Shown here: one piece after another, positions 33,233 to 40,063 of the stretch | Numbering within the stretch: the first letter of the stretch is position 1 | How the letters are laid out: each line of letters begins with the position of its first letter | Assembly (NCBI GenBank): GCA_938015575.1 | Contig: CALLPT010000253.1 | Location: forward strand, 1 to 40,063 | Source: an uncultured Acidimicrobiales bacterium | Lineage (GTDB): Bacteria; Actinomycetota; Acidimicrobiia; Acidimicrobiales; UBA10347 | Direction of reading: 5' to 3' | Length of the DNA stretch: 40,063 nt | Translations under genes and position numbers: made by a program | Notes under the pieces: model-generated | What the model was told of the DNA's origin: nothing | Seen by the model: only the letters and a program-made list of their open reading frames with translations | The model's database searches: none

Positions 33233-33889
33233 GTGGATTCCGCCGCGCGACTCGATGTGCTCAAGGCACTCGGCGACAACACGCGCTATGCGATCTATCT
33301 CGAGCTGGCACGATCCGCATCGGCGCTCGCGACCGCGGACATAGCCGCAACCCTCGACCTCCATCCGAACACGGTGCGACCTCATTTGGAGCGCATGCGA
33401 GATGTCGGGCTGCTCGACGTTCGCATCGATCACCGCGCGACCAGAGGACGACCCCAACACTTGTACTGCCTCGCCTCCGACGCTCCCTCGCTCGGCCTGG
33501 AGCCGCCGGTGTTCCCGACCCTCGCCCGCATGCTGCTGCGGCTGGCCGAAACGGCCGGGCTTGATGGCGAAGACGCCGCCGAAGCGGGCCGCGAACAAGG
33601 CCAGATCGAGGCCAACCACGCGCATGGCCAGGGCGACGTGGAGCGCATGGTTGATCATCTGGTCAAGTTCGGTTTCGATCCCGAAATCGTGAGCGAGGAT
33701 CCCGACGATTTCACCGTGTGCTTCACGAACTGCCCGTTCGCCGAGCTCGCGAAAGCAAACCCCGACATCGTGTGCAGCTTGCATCGCGGCCTACTCGAAG
33801 GCGTCCTTAGCCAGGGCTCAGTCCAGGTCGTCGAGTTTCGATCCGTCGCCGACCGGCGACCCTGTCAGGCGGAGCTGACCTTTGCCTGA
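33233..33889 (+). CDS. SufR-like winged-HTH regulator with C-terminal Cys cluster
   Basis: A 218-residue regulator from GTG 33233. The N-terminal winged HTH (DVLKALGDNTRYAIYLEL...LDLHPNTVRPHLERMRDVGLLD) resembles DeoR/ArsR-like repressors. The C-terminal DFTVCFTNCPFAELA...DIVCSLHRGLL holds three closely spaced Cys and a His, the pattern of SufR-type [Fe-S] sensors. It may sense Fe-S status and control the divergent mrp and perhaps its own gene (inference). Its end overlaps the convergent MFS gene by 25 bp. Confidence 0.85.
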   Translation: MDSAARLDVLKALGDNTRYAIYLELARSASALATADIAATLDLHPNTVRPHLERMRDVGLLDVRIDHRATRGRPQHLYCLASDAPSLGLEPPVFPTLARMLLRLAETAGLDGEDAAEAGREQGQIEANHAHGQGDVERMVDHLVKFGFDPEIVSEDPDDFTVCFTNCPFAELAKANPDIVCSLHRGLLEGVLSQGSVQVVEFRSVADRRPCQAELTFA

Positions 33890-35124
33890 ACCGGGGCTTC
33901 GCCGATCGTCGGCTCGCGGTCGAACCACCATGCCGCGATGAACACGACACCGCCGCTGACACTGAGCACGGCGGCCACGACGTAGCTGGTGCGATAGCTC
34001 GACACATCGTGGAGCCAGCCCAACAGGTAGGGGCCGCCAGCGACCCCGAACCCGGTCACGATGAGCTGAGACACCGAGTAGATCTTGGGGTACTCGGCCA
34101 CACCGAAACGGTCCGCAAGCACCAACGGTTGCAGCATCAACAAGTTGCCGATCGTGCAGCCGAACAGAACGGTGCTGAGCACAAGAGCCAACCTCGATTC
34201 GCCGACACTCATGAACGCGAGTGACACTCCCTGCACGAGCGCCAGGACCCCGGTCATGATGATCAGGCTCACGCGCGAGGCCACCACGCCACCGATCAGC
34301 CGGGCCACGACGGACGAACCAGCGACCGTGGAAACGAGCAACGTGCCGGTTGCGGCATCGACGCGTTCGGAGCCGAGCTTGGCGAGCTGGGCGATCCCAC
34401 CGACTTGGGCGGCCATGGCCAGCACAAAGGCAATGGTGGCCAAGACGAAGAAGGCGGTGCGTACCGCCTCGTCGTAGGTCATGCCAACCGCATCGGATTC
34501 CTCGCCCTCGGGCACAATGCGACCGTCCGGAACTTGGCCGCGAGCCGCAGGGTCCGGCCACAGGGCAATCGACGCGATGCCGATCACAACGATGTAGATA
34601 ACCGCCAAGATCGGCGTGGCGTCGGCCATGCCGCGACGCTCGATGAGGGCCGCGGCGAGCACGGTAAATGTCAACCCACCGACCGAAAGTCCGGTCGACG
34701 CAATCGACAGCGCGACCGACCGTCGGGTCTCGAACCAGCGTGTCACCAGCGTCGTCGCGGGAACGAGCCCGCTCAACCCGAACCCGACCGCGAAAATCGC
34801 GTAGGACACGTACAGCGTCGCCAAGCTCGTGGACTGTCCAATGAGCCAAAGCCCGAGCGCAGAGACGAGGCCACCCGCCCCAACCACGATGCGCAGGTCG
34901 CGTCGCTGAATGACGGGGGCGATGACGCGGCCGGTGATCGCACCGACAATGAAGAACAGCGATGTTGCCAGCGACACCGACGCTGTCGAGAAACCTTGCT
35001 CCTCGGTTATTGCTTTGAGGTACACAGCCAGGCCGTAGAACCCCAAGCCGGCGTTGACCATGAGCACGACAAAGACAGCCGCAACCACGTACCAACCCTC
35101 GAAAACGCTCCCCTTGCCCAGCAC
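33865..35124 (-). CDS. MFS transporter, oxalate/formate or monocarboxylate type
   Basis: A 419-residue protein with 12 predicted membrane segments, starting FEGWYVVAAVFVVLMVNAGLGFYGLAVYL, the form seen in OFA and MCT-like MFS carriers. RWFETRRSVALSIASTG after segment 4 is the MFS loop motif. A ~40-residue acidic central loop separates the halves. The substrate is probably a small carboxylate (inference). Start GTG 35124, 6 nt after TAGTCT. Confidence 0.88.
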   Translation of the reverse strand: MLGKGSVFEGWYVVAAVFVVLMVNAGLGFYGLAVYLKAITEEQGFSTASVSLATSLFFIVGAITGRVIAPVIQRRDLRIVVGAGGLVSALGLWLIGQSTSLATLYVSYAIFAVGFGLSGLVPATTLVTRWFETRRSVALSIASTGLSVGGLTFTVLAAALIERRGMADATPILAVIYIVVIGIASIALWPDPAARGQVPDGRIVPEGEESDAVGMTYDEAVRTAFFVLATIAFVLAMAAQVGGIAQLAKLGSERVDAATGTLLVSTVAGSSVVARLIGGVVASRVSLIIMTGVLALVQGVSLAFMSVGESRLALVLSTVLFGCTIGNLLMLQPLVLADRFGVAEYPKIYSVSQLIVTGFGVAGGPYLLGWLHDVSSYRTSYVVAAVLSVSGGVVFIAAWWFDREPTIGEAPVQAKVSSA

Positions 35125-35130
35125 CCCATG

Positions 35131-35136
35131 AGACTA
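35131..35136 (-). promoter_or_regulatory. Putative -10 box of the MFS gene (leaderless)
   Basis: TAGTCT, 6 nt, then GTG 35124. Confidence 0.45.
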
Positions 35137-35176
35137 GAGGTGAATCGTGTCCGGCGATCTATCTTCGCGTTCGCAT

Positions 35177-35207
35177 GGACAAGCGGGAATGCCAGCTTGG
35201 TAGTATT
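35177..35207 (+). promoter_or_regulatory. Putative promoter of the A-type carrier gene
   Basis: TGGACA (35177-35182) and TAGTAT (35202-35207) are 19 bp apart, about 57 nt before the ATG. Unlike most genes here, this one has a leader and a ribosome site (AGGAG, 6 nt before ATG). Confidence 0.45.
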
Positions 35208-35263
35208 CGTTTCAGTTGTCTGCACGCAATTCCGTGTCGACTCACCTGTGACCAGGAGACCCC

Positions 35264-35584
35264 ATGATCACCTTGACCGATAGTGCCGCCAACAAGGTCG
35301 GCGCCCTCCTTGCCGAAGAAGACGAAGGCGATCTCGCACTTCGTGTAGCCGTTCGTCCTGGCGGATGCTCGGGCTTCAGCTACGAGATGTACTTCGACGG
35401 CGAGTTCGCCGACGACGACAAGACGCTCGAACATGGTGGCGTCAAGGTCGTCGTGGACCCCTCGAGCGCAATGCTGCTCGAGGGTGCAACCCTCGACTAC
35501 AAGGACGGCCTGCAGGAGACCGGGTTCTCCATCAACAACCCGAACGCGCAACGCACCTGCGGTTGCGGCCAGTCGTTCAGCTGA
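35264..35584 (+). CDS. erpA: A-type Fe-S cluster carrier (HesB/IscA/ErpA)
   Basis: The 106-residue protein has all three conserved Cys: GGCSGFSY and the C-terminal CGCGQSF. VVVDPSSAMLLEGATLDY and FSINNPNAQRTCGCG are family-typical. It accepts or passes on Fe-S clusters. It serves as a Cys-bearing reference for the TGA-containing HesB-like gene at 978-1277. A strong terminator follows. Confidence 0.93.
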   Translation: MITLTDSAANKVGALLAEEDEGDLALRVAVRPGGCSGFSYEMYFDGEFADDDKTLEHGGVKVVVDPSSAMLLEGATLDYKDGLQETGFSINNPNAQRTCGCGQSFS

Positions 35585-35602
35585 ACCACACCACGTGAGT
35601 TC

Positions 35603-35658
35603 GCCCGTTACCACGGGCACCCCAGCAAGACCGCGCACCTTCGGTGGCGGTCTTGTTT
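35603..35658 (+). terminator. Intrinsic terminator after the A-type carrier gene
   Basis: CAAGACCGC...GCGGTCTTG (35626-35655) with an inner CACC-TTC-GGTG stem is followed by TTT. A second perfect hairpin, GCCCGT-TACC-ACGGGC (35603-35618), stands before it. Confidence 0.8.
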
Positions 35659-35706
35659 CGCGTCTGGTCTGACACAGCACCGGTCTTGTTCTGGTTGTGA
35701 TCTCAC

Positions 35707-35712
35707 TACGCT
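35707..35712 (+). promoter_or_regulatory. Putative -10 box of the [2Fe-2S] fusion gene (leaderless)
   Basis: TACGCT, 6 nt, then GTG 35719. Confidence 0.45.
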
Positions 35713-35718
35713 CCGGCC

Positions 35719-37266
35719 GTGACCGCTTCGCAGGACGTCCCAACTCTTCAGTTCGAACTCGACGGTCGACAGGTCGAGGTGCCCGACGACGGCGCCTCGC
35801 TTCTCGGCACGCTCCGCGACCGTCTGGGCAGCCGCTCCCCCAAGGACGGCTGCAGTCCGCAAGGTCAATGCGGCTGCTGCACCGTGCTCGTCGATGGCCA
35901 GCCGCGCGTCGCATGCGTGACGCCGACCCGGCGGATCAAGGGTCGCTCGGTCACCACGCTCGATGGCCTCGACGAAGCAGACCAGCAGCGATGGGCGAAC
36001 GCCTTTTGCGCCACGGGCGCGAGCCAGTGTGGGTTCTGCACGCCGGGCATCGTCGTCCGCCTCGCTGGTCTCGAAGCCAAGAAGCCAGACGCCACCCACG
36101 ACGATGTCAACAAGGCGCTGGCCGCACACCTGTGTCGTTGCACCGGCTGGCAGACGATTCACGAAGCTTGGGACCTGCGCAACGAAACCGAGGTTGCGAT
36201 CACCTCGGGCGTATCGGCTGGCGAACGCGCCACCCTCGAGGGAGGTGTGGCGCAAGATGTCGGTCCGGCGATCGTGCTCGGCCGGGGCGGCTTCGCCGAC
36301 GACACCGCGCCCGAAGATGCCCTCGTCGCGGTGCGCGCAGCCAGTGGCGATTGGGTCGTCGGCGACACGGTCCACGAAGCTCGCGAACGCGCCGGCAAGA
36401 TTCAAGGCCGACGAACCACCCTCGTTCCCCGCTACCCGCTCGCTCTGCCGACGGGTGAGTGGGCGGCCACGCTGCAGACGACCTGGACCGAGCCGGGCTA
36501 CCTCGAGACCGACGCGTCGTGGGCGATGCCCGACGGCGAGGCCGCGTCGCCACTTGCGAATGCGGGGGCCTTCGGGGCAAAAGCGGATTCGCTGGTTCGA
36601 GAGATCGCCCAGTCGCTTGCCGCCGAACATGGACGTCCCGTTCGCGTGCTGTTCAGCCGAGAGGACACCGTGCATCTGGGGCCCAAGCGGCCGCCGGTTG
36701 CCGGCGGGATGCAACCCGACGGTTCGGGCGTGTTGCGTGTGGTCGCAACGCCGGGCATCGACGAGCGCATTGGCGCCGTAGCGCCCGGGCTGGTCGTCGA
36801 GCATGTCGAGGTCCCCGACCAGCTCGCCACGTCGGCAGCCATCCGTGGCGCCGGCTGGGTCGAAGCGCTCTGCCTGCACGCCATGGCGACCGGCACCACC
36901 AACCGCGTCGTCCTGCCCGACAGCCCCGCGTGGGCCGAAGCCGAGGTCGACGATGAGTCGATCCGGGTGCGGGTCCATGCCGGTGCGATCGGCGACCCTG
37001 TTGTCCTGCGCAGCTACTGCATCGGCGCGGCACACATGGCGACGAGCCTGGTCCGGTCCGAGGCGCTCACGGTCGACGATGCCGGTGTGGTGCAAGATTT
37101 GACGATTCGATCGTTCGGCATCCTTCGCGCGGTCGACATGCCTCGGGTCGAGGTTGAGCTCATTGACAGCAACGACGAGTCAGTCAACGGAAGCGACCTG
37201 GTGTTCGGCGCCGTCGCCGCGGCGACCAGCCTTTACTTGGGTGCATCGCTTTGGCCTCACCGCTAG
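35719..37266 (+). CDS. Compact xanthine-dehydrogenase-like protein: two [2Fe-2S] domains fused to a shortened large-subunit remnant
   Basis: Residues 1-75 form a plant-type ferredoxin domain (GCSPQGQCGCC and C66). Residues 95-150 form the second cluster domain (CGFCTPG at 104, CRCTGW at 139). The remaining ~365 residues resemble pieces of the molybdenum large subunit: NAGAFGAKAD stands for GGGFGGK, GRPVRVLFSRED follows, AAIRGAGWVEAL stands for the GAxRGFG loop, and the tail is like the large-subunit C-terminus. Most of the molybdopterin-binding half is missing (515 residues against over 900 for both subunits), so Moco catalysis is doubtful. It may be an electron carrier or a scaffold. I know no named family. 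Confidence 0.8.
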   Translation: MTASQDVPTLQFELDGRQVEVPDDGASLLGTLRDRLGSRSPKDGCSPQGQCGCCTVLVDGQPRVACVTPTRRIKGRSVTTLDGLDEADQQRWANAFCATGASQCGFCTPGIVVRLAGLEAKKPDATHDDVNKALAAHLCRCTGWQTIHEAWDLRNETEVAITSGVSAGERATLEGGVAQDVGPAIVLGRGGFADDTAPEDALVAVRAASGDWVVGDTVHEARERAGKIQGRRTTLVPRYPLALPTGEWAATLQTTWTEPGYLETDASWAMPDGEAASPLANAGAFGAKADSLVREIAQSLAAEHGRPVRVLFSREDTVHLGPKRPPVAGGMQPDGSGVLRVVATPGIDERIGAVAPGLVVEHVEVPDQLATSAAIRGAGWVEALCLHAMATGTTNRVVLPDSPAWAEAEVDDESIRVRVHAGAIGDPVVLRSYCIGAAHMATSLVRSEALTVDDAGVVQDLTIRSFGILRAVDMPRVEVELIDSNDESVNGSDLVFGAVAAATSLYLGASLWPHR

Positions 37267-37304
37267 TCCGCGCCGAGTTGCAAAGCCGGCCTTCCACATC
37301 CCGT

Positions 37305-37310
37305 TAGGAT
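37305..37310 (+). promoter_or_regulatory. Putative -10 box of ridA (leaderless)
   Basis: TAGGAT, 7 nt, then GTG 37318. The ATG at 37309 used by the ORF track lies inside this box. Confidence 0.45.
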
Positions 37311-37317
37311 GTCGTCC

Positions 37318-37671
37318 GTGACGAAACCAGTCGGTCCTTATACCCCAGTCATGCGCGTTGGCGATTGGGTCATCTGCTCGGGCCAGATCGCCCTCAAGGA
37401 CGGCGCCCTTCACGGCGACTCCGTTGGCGATCAGGTCACCCAGGCCCTCGCCAACATGGCGGGCCTGCTCGATAGTCAGGGCGCCTCGATGAGCGACGTC
37501 GTCAAGACGACGGTCTTCCTCACGGACATGGATGACTACACCGAGATGAACGACGCGTACATCGCCGCGTTCGGCGACCACCGCCCCACCCGCTCGGCAA
37601 TCGCCGTCGCGGCGCTTCCGCTCGGCGCACGTGTCGAGATCGAAGCCTGGGCCAACACCGGGGACAACTGA
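37318..37671 (+). CDS. ridA: RidA-family enamine/imine deaminase
   Basis: About 117 residues. PVGPYTPVMRVGDWVICSGQIAL is the N-terminal strand region. VVKTTVFLTDMDDYTEMNDAY and the catalytic Arg in GARVEIEAWA are diagnostic. The family hydrolyses reactive 2-aminoacrylate and related enamines. GTG 37318 is preferred because of the -10 box upstream. A small membrane-protein gene follows after 2 nt. Confidence 0.93.
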   Translation: MTKPVGPYTPVMRVGDWVICSGQIALKDGALHGDSVGDQVTQALANMAGLLDSQGASMSDVVKTTVFLTDMDDYTEMNDAYIAAFGDHRPTRSAIAVAALPLGARVEIEAWANTGDN

Positions 37672-37673
37672 TC

Positions 37674-37844
37674 ATGGCCGGCTCGATCATCATCATCGTG
37701 ATCCTCTTCCTCGCTCCGATCGGCATCTTGTTGAGCAGCAGCATCTTCGCTGCGGTGTTCACCAGCCTGCTGAACCGAGATGTCGCCACGACCCACCAGG
37801 GCACCGAGCTCGGAGAACTCGCCGAAAGCAGCGGGACAAGCTGA
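37674..37844 (+). CDS. Small single-pass membrane protein (56 residues)
   Basis: Below the ORF-track size limit. ATG 37674 begins 2 nt after the ridA stop and encodes MAGSIIIIVILFLAPIGILLSSSIFAAVF, one long membrane segment, then a polar tail (NRDVATTHQGTELGELAES). GC-ending codons and operon-like spacing support a real gene. Function unknown. The stop abuts the convergent permease stop with no gap. Confidence 0.65.
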   Translation: MAGSIIIIVILFLAPIGILLSSSIFAAVFTSLLNRDVATTHQGTELGELAESSGTS

Positions 37845-38612
37845 TCAGTCGACGTCGCGAGTGGTCAACGTTCGCGCCGTAAGGGCGACAAACACGAGCG
37901 CGATCGCGACGGGCACCACGACAGCCGCCCAACTCGAGCGGTCGGCCAGCAAGATGTCAATGTCGGTGCCGCGCTGCACGTTGGTCATCAGGTAGCTCCG
38001 GATCGAGAGGCGAGCCGGACCTGATCCCAGACGGGCAAGGACGTTCTCCCACAACGCCAGATAGGCAAGTCCGAGCCAAAGCCCGAACGAGAATCGAACG
38101 CCAACGAACAAGTATGCGCCGCCGTACGCGAGCGAGCCGAGCACGGCCGCGAGCGCGAGCGGCCCCGCGAGGCCCGGTTGCCCGGCAAGGAGACTTCCGA
38201 CCACCAGCGGCGCCACCGTCACCAACATCAGCACCGAGACGACGGCCCCAAACGCTGCGACCGCAAGATGCCATCGAGCGACCGGCTTGAGCCACAGATA
38301 CACCAGCAGGCGGTCTTCTACCAGGTTGCCGAGCATTGGGCTCGCCAACAACAACGCGGCCAGCGGGACGAACGCCGCGATGCCGTACTCGCCGAGCGCG
38401 AACAGGGCTGCCGTCTCGGGCCCATCGGGTCCCGTGGCTTGGCGAGACAGCAGCGAGGTCAACACGACAATGGCAACGAGCCCGCCGAGGGCCACGACGC
38501 GACCCTTGGTCAACTGGCCCCGCAGCAGCAGGCGATAGAGCACCGGGATCGAGCGGCTGGCCGCGACGAGCCGACCTGACGCGGCGGGCGAGATGGTGTC
38601 GGGCGTCGTCAT
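37845..38612 (-). CDS. ABC transporter membrane protein
   Basis: A 255-residue protein with about six hydrophobic segments (VVALGGLVAIVVLTSLL, IAAFVPLAALLLASPMLG, LAVAAFGAVVSVLMLVTVAPLVV, and the last VVVPVAIALVFVALTA). VEDRLLVYLWLKPVARWHLAVAAF resembles the ABC-2 coupling region. Start ATG 38612 overlaps the ATPase stop. Likely one half of an exporter with the two upstream genes; substrate unknown. Confidence 0.8.
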   Translation of the reverse strand: MTTPDTISPAASGRLVAASRSIPVLYRLLLRGQLTKGRVVALGGLVAIVVLTSLLSRQATGPDGPETAALFALGEYGIAAFVPLAALLLASPMLGNLVEDRLLVYLWLKPVARWHLAVAAFGAVVSVLMLVTVAPLVVGSLLAGQPGLAGPLALAAVLGSLAYGGAYLFVGVRFSFGLWLGLAYLALWENVLARLGSGPARLSIRSYLMTNVQRGTDIDILLADRSSWAAVVVPVAIALVFVALTARTLTTRDVD

Positions 38613-39598
38613 CGGCTCACCAGGTAGCGGAATACGCTCTCGAGATCATCGTCGAGAGGTCGGACTTCGTGCAGGCGTGTGCCGATCTCGACGCAGAGCG
38701 GCGCCAAGGCACGGGCCAGCTCCGGGGCGTCGGTCGTATCGACTTCGATGACGTTGTTGTCGAGGCTCACGCCGGCGACCTCGGGACGGCGGACCAATGC
38801 CGACGCCAAGCTCCGGGGACGATCGCAACGAATGCGGACCCGCTGGGGACGATCGTCCATGAGCGCGCGGATCTCGCGGAAGTCGCCCTGCGCAGCGAGC
38901 CGGCCCTTGGCGATCACGACCACGTTCGAGCCGAAGCGTTCGACTTCTTCGAGCACGTGGCTCGACACGATGACGGCTCGGCCGTGGGCGGCCAGGTCGT
39001 GAAAGAGCGACACCATGTGGACTCGTTGTCGCGGATCGAGTCCGCTGAGTGGCTCATCGAGCAGGATCACACGTGGCTCATGCACGATCGCCTGCGCAAG
39101 CTTGACCCTCTGGCGCATGCCCTTGCTGTAGGTCGGCAACCGGCGTGGGTCTTCGGGGTCCAGTTCGACCAGCCCGAGCACGCGCCGGGCTTCGCCGTCG
39201 GCGTGCTCGACGCCTTGTAGCTCGGCCGACGCTCGCACGAATTCGAGCGCGCTCAGATGCGTGAACACGGCTTCTTGTTGCGGTGCCAGCCCGATGTTCG
39301 CCGCGGCTGACGGTTCGGTACGAGGGTCCACCCCGAGCACTCGCACCGAGCCACTCGAGGGGCGAGCCAGACCACACAGCATCCGCAACATGGTTGACTT
39401 GCCGGCCCCGTTGGGTCCGAGCAACGCGGTCACGCCCGCCTGGACTGCGAAGCTGACATCGCTCACCGCTACCAAGTCGCCGAACCACTTGGATACGCGA
39501 TCGACGACCACGAGGGCGTCGGCTGGGGGTGGCACAGGGACGGCGCGCTCGACGTCGAGCCGGCCACCGGACGGTGGCGGTGGTGCGGGAGCGGTCAT
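38609..39598 (-). CDS. ABC transporter ATP-binding protein
   Basis: 329 residues from ATG 39598 (MTAPAPPPPSGG); the longer ORF-track N-terminus is the upstream permease read out of frame. Walker A is LLGPNGAGKST, the signature YSKGMRQR, Walker B VILLDEPLSGLDP and the switch His SSHVLEEVE. The C-terminal ~90 residues form an accessory domain seen in DrrA/CcmA-like exporters. A proline-rich N-terminus of about 28 residues is unusual. It overlaps genes on both sides by 4 nt. Confidence 0.92.
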   Translation of the reverse strand: MTAPAPPPPSGGRLDVERAVPVPPPADALVVVDRVSKWFGDLVAVSDVSFAVQAGVTALLGPNGAGKSTMLRMLCGLARPSSGSVRVLGVDPRTEPSAAANIGLAPQQEAVFTHLSALEFVRASAELQGVEHADGEARRVLGLVELDPEDPRRLPTYSKGMRQRVKLAQAIVHEPRVILLDEPLSGLDPRQRVHMVSLFHDLAAHGRAVIVSSHVLEEVERFGSNVVVIAKGRLAAQGDFREIRALMDDRPQRVRIRCDRPRSLASALVRRPEVAGVSLDNNVIEVDTTDAPELARALAPLCVEIGTRLHEVRPLDDDLESVFRYLVSR

Positions 39599-40063
39599 CG
39601 CTCGACCCGGATCCGTTGGTAGCGCCACCACGTGGCTGCAAGTGCCACGACCCCATAGGCAGCAGCCGTCGCGATCAATGCAGACCCCGGCAGGCGGTCG
39701 AGTGCCGGGATCGTGAACGCCGGGTCGTTCATGATTCTCTCGGCGGCTTCGCCCATGACTTCGTCTGGTGAACCAAGCGCGATCCAATCGCTCACCTCGA
39801 TCGATTCGGTGAGCCCCACCGTGACGATGGCGGTGATGATGAAGAACGCAGCGATGCTCACGCTGGCGATGCCCCACCGTCGCGGGATCGAGGCGAGAAA
39901 CATCGCGACGCCGGTGTAGAGCGCCGCCGACAACACCCCGGCGAAACACGCGCGACCCAGAATCTCGAGGACTTCGAAGAAGCCGCCGGGCCCGATCGCC
40001 GTCTTGATCCTGGGCTACACATTCGCTGGCATCGGGCCGACCGCGACGATCAACATGACCAAG
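39595..40063 (-). CDS. ABC-2-like permease, 5' part cut by window, in-frame TAG
   Basis: The C-terminal part has FAGVLSAALYTGVAMFLAS, IASVSIAAFFIITAIVTVGL and IATAAAYGVVALAATWW as membrane segments. The same frame extends to the window edge as LVMLIVAVGPMPANV, which looks like an earlier membrane segment of the same protein, but TAG at 40015-40017 lies between. Without it the gene would run on past the window; with it, only a GTG start at 39936 remains. This could be a nonsense mutation, a sequence error or a gene that truly starts late. It overlaps the ATPase start (ATGA). Confidence 0.6.

Noticed and set aside
38609-39949. 446-residue version of the ABC ATPase
   Set aside because: The first ~117 residues are the upstream permease read in another frame; ATG 39598 with the ATGA overlap is the natural start.
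1-40063. CRISPR arrays, insertion sequences, prophage or attachment sites
   Set aside because: No repeat-spacer pattern, transposase, integrase or tRNA-flanking duplication was seen.

Overview
The window is high-GC actinobacterial DNA. A mycothiol-type DsbA/nitroreductase, the hemE-hemY pair, an Lhr helicase close to a Nei-type glycosylase, LigD-type repair enzymes and a SufR-like regulator all fit Actinomycetota. The gene mix, and a run of genes that appear leaderless (TANNNT, 6-7 nt, then GTG/ATG), suit Acidimicrobiia best, but that placement is inference. There are no rRNA, tRNA, IS, phage or CRISPR features; this is chromosomal core and accessory sequence.

The standout region is bases 1-1277 on the minus strand. 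Two genes there are invisible to an ordinary ORF caller because an in-frame TGA interrupts them. One is a DsbA-fold protein of the Rv2466c type in which TGA sits exactly where the first Cys of CPWC belongs (TGA-PWC). The other is a 99-codon HesB/IscA-like small protein with TGA at codon 30. In both, a hairpin begins 14 nt after the TGA and carries G or GG at the start of its apical loop, as expected of a bacterial SECIS element. I read both as selenoproteins. A third in-frame TGA splits the PAS domain of a PAS-GGDEF-EAL protein at 30398-30400. It too is followed by a perfect 7-bp hairpin at matching distance; this one is a weaker candidate.

Layout: 1-3827 (minus) Sec-DsbA, DUF1992 protein, Sec-HesB-like, a tiny ORF, hemY, hemE; 3888-4685 (minus) HAD phosphatase; 4899-6959 helD; 7099-13427 lhr, an atypical SDR and nei; 13559-14944 fxsA and a metallo-beta-lactamase-fold protein with lost metal ligands; 15052-20384 (minus) an alpha-galactoside uptake and hydrolysis operon (binding protein, two permeases, GH36 enzyme) with a DeoR regulator diverging from it; 21589-25620 a Rieske-ThDP enzyme fusion, nnrE (minus) and a cation/proton antiporter; 25630-28834 (minus) a HExxH lipoprotein, a SpoU methyltransferase and a LigD-type polymerase; 28889-30637 (minus) the PAS-GGDEF-EAL gene; 30857-33179 (minus) an ATP-dependent DNA ligase and the Fe-S carrier mrp; 33233-35584 a SufR-like regulator, an MFS transporter (minus) and an A-type Fe-S carrier; 35719-37844 a compact molybdenum-hydroxylase-like [2Fe-2S] protein, ridA and a small membrane protein; 37845-40063 (minus) an ABC exporter (permease, ATPase, and a second permease cut by the window edge and containing an in-frame TAG).

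Functional themes are thiol/selenol redox and Fe-S biogenesis (two Sec proteins, mrp, SufR-like, erpA-like), heme synthesis, DNA repair (lhr, nei, LigD-type polymerase and ligase) and galactoside catabolism. No selA/selB/selD or tRNA-Sec gene lies in the window, so Sec decoding must be confirmed elsewhere in the genome.
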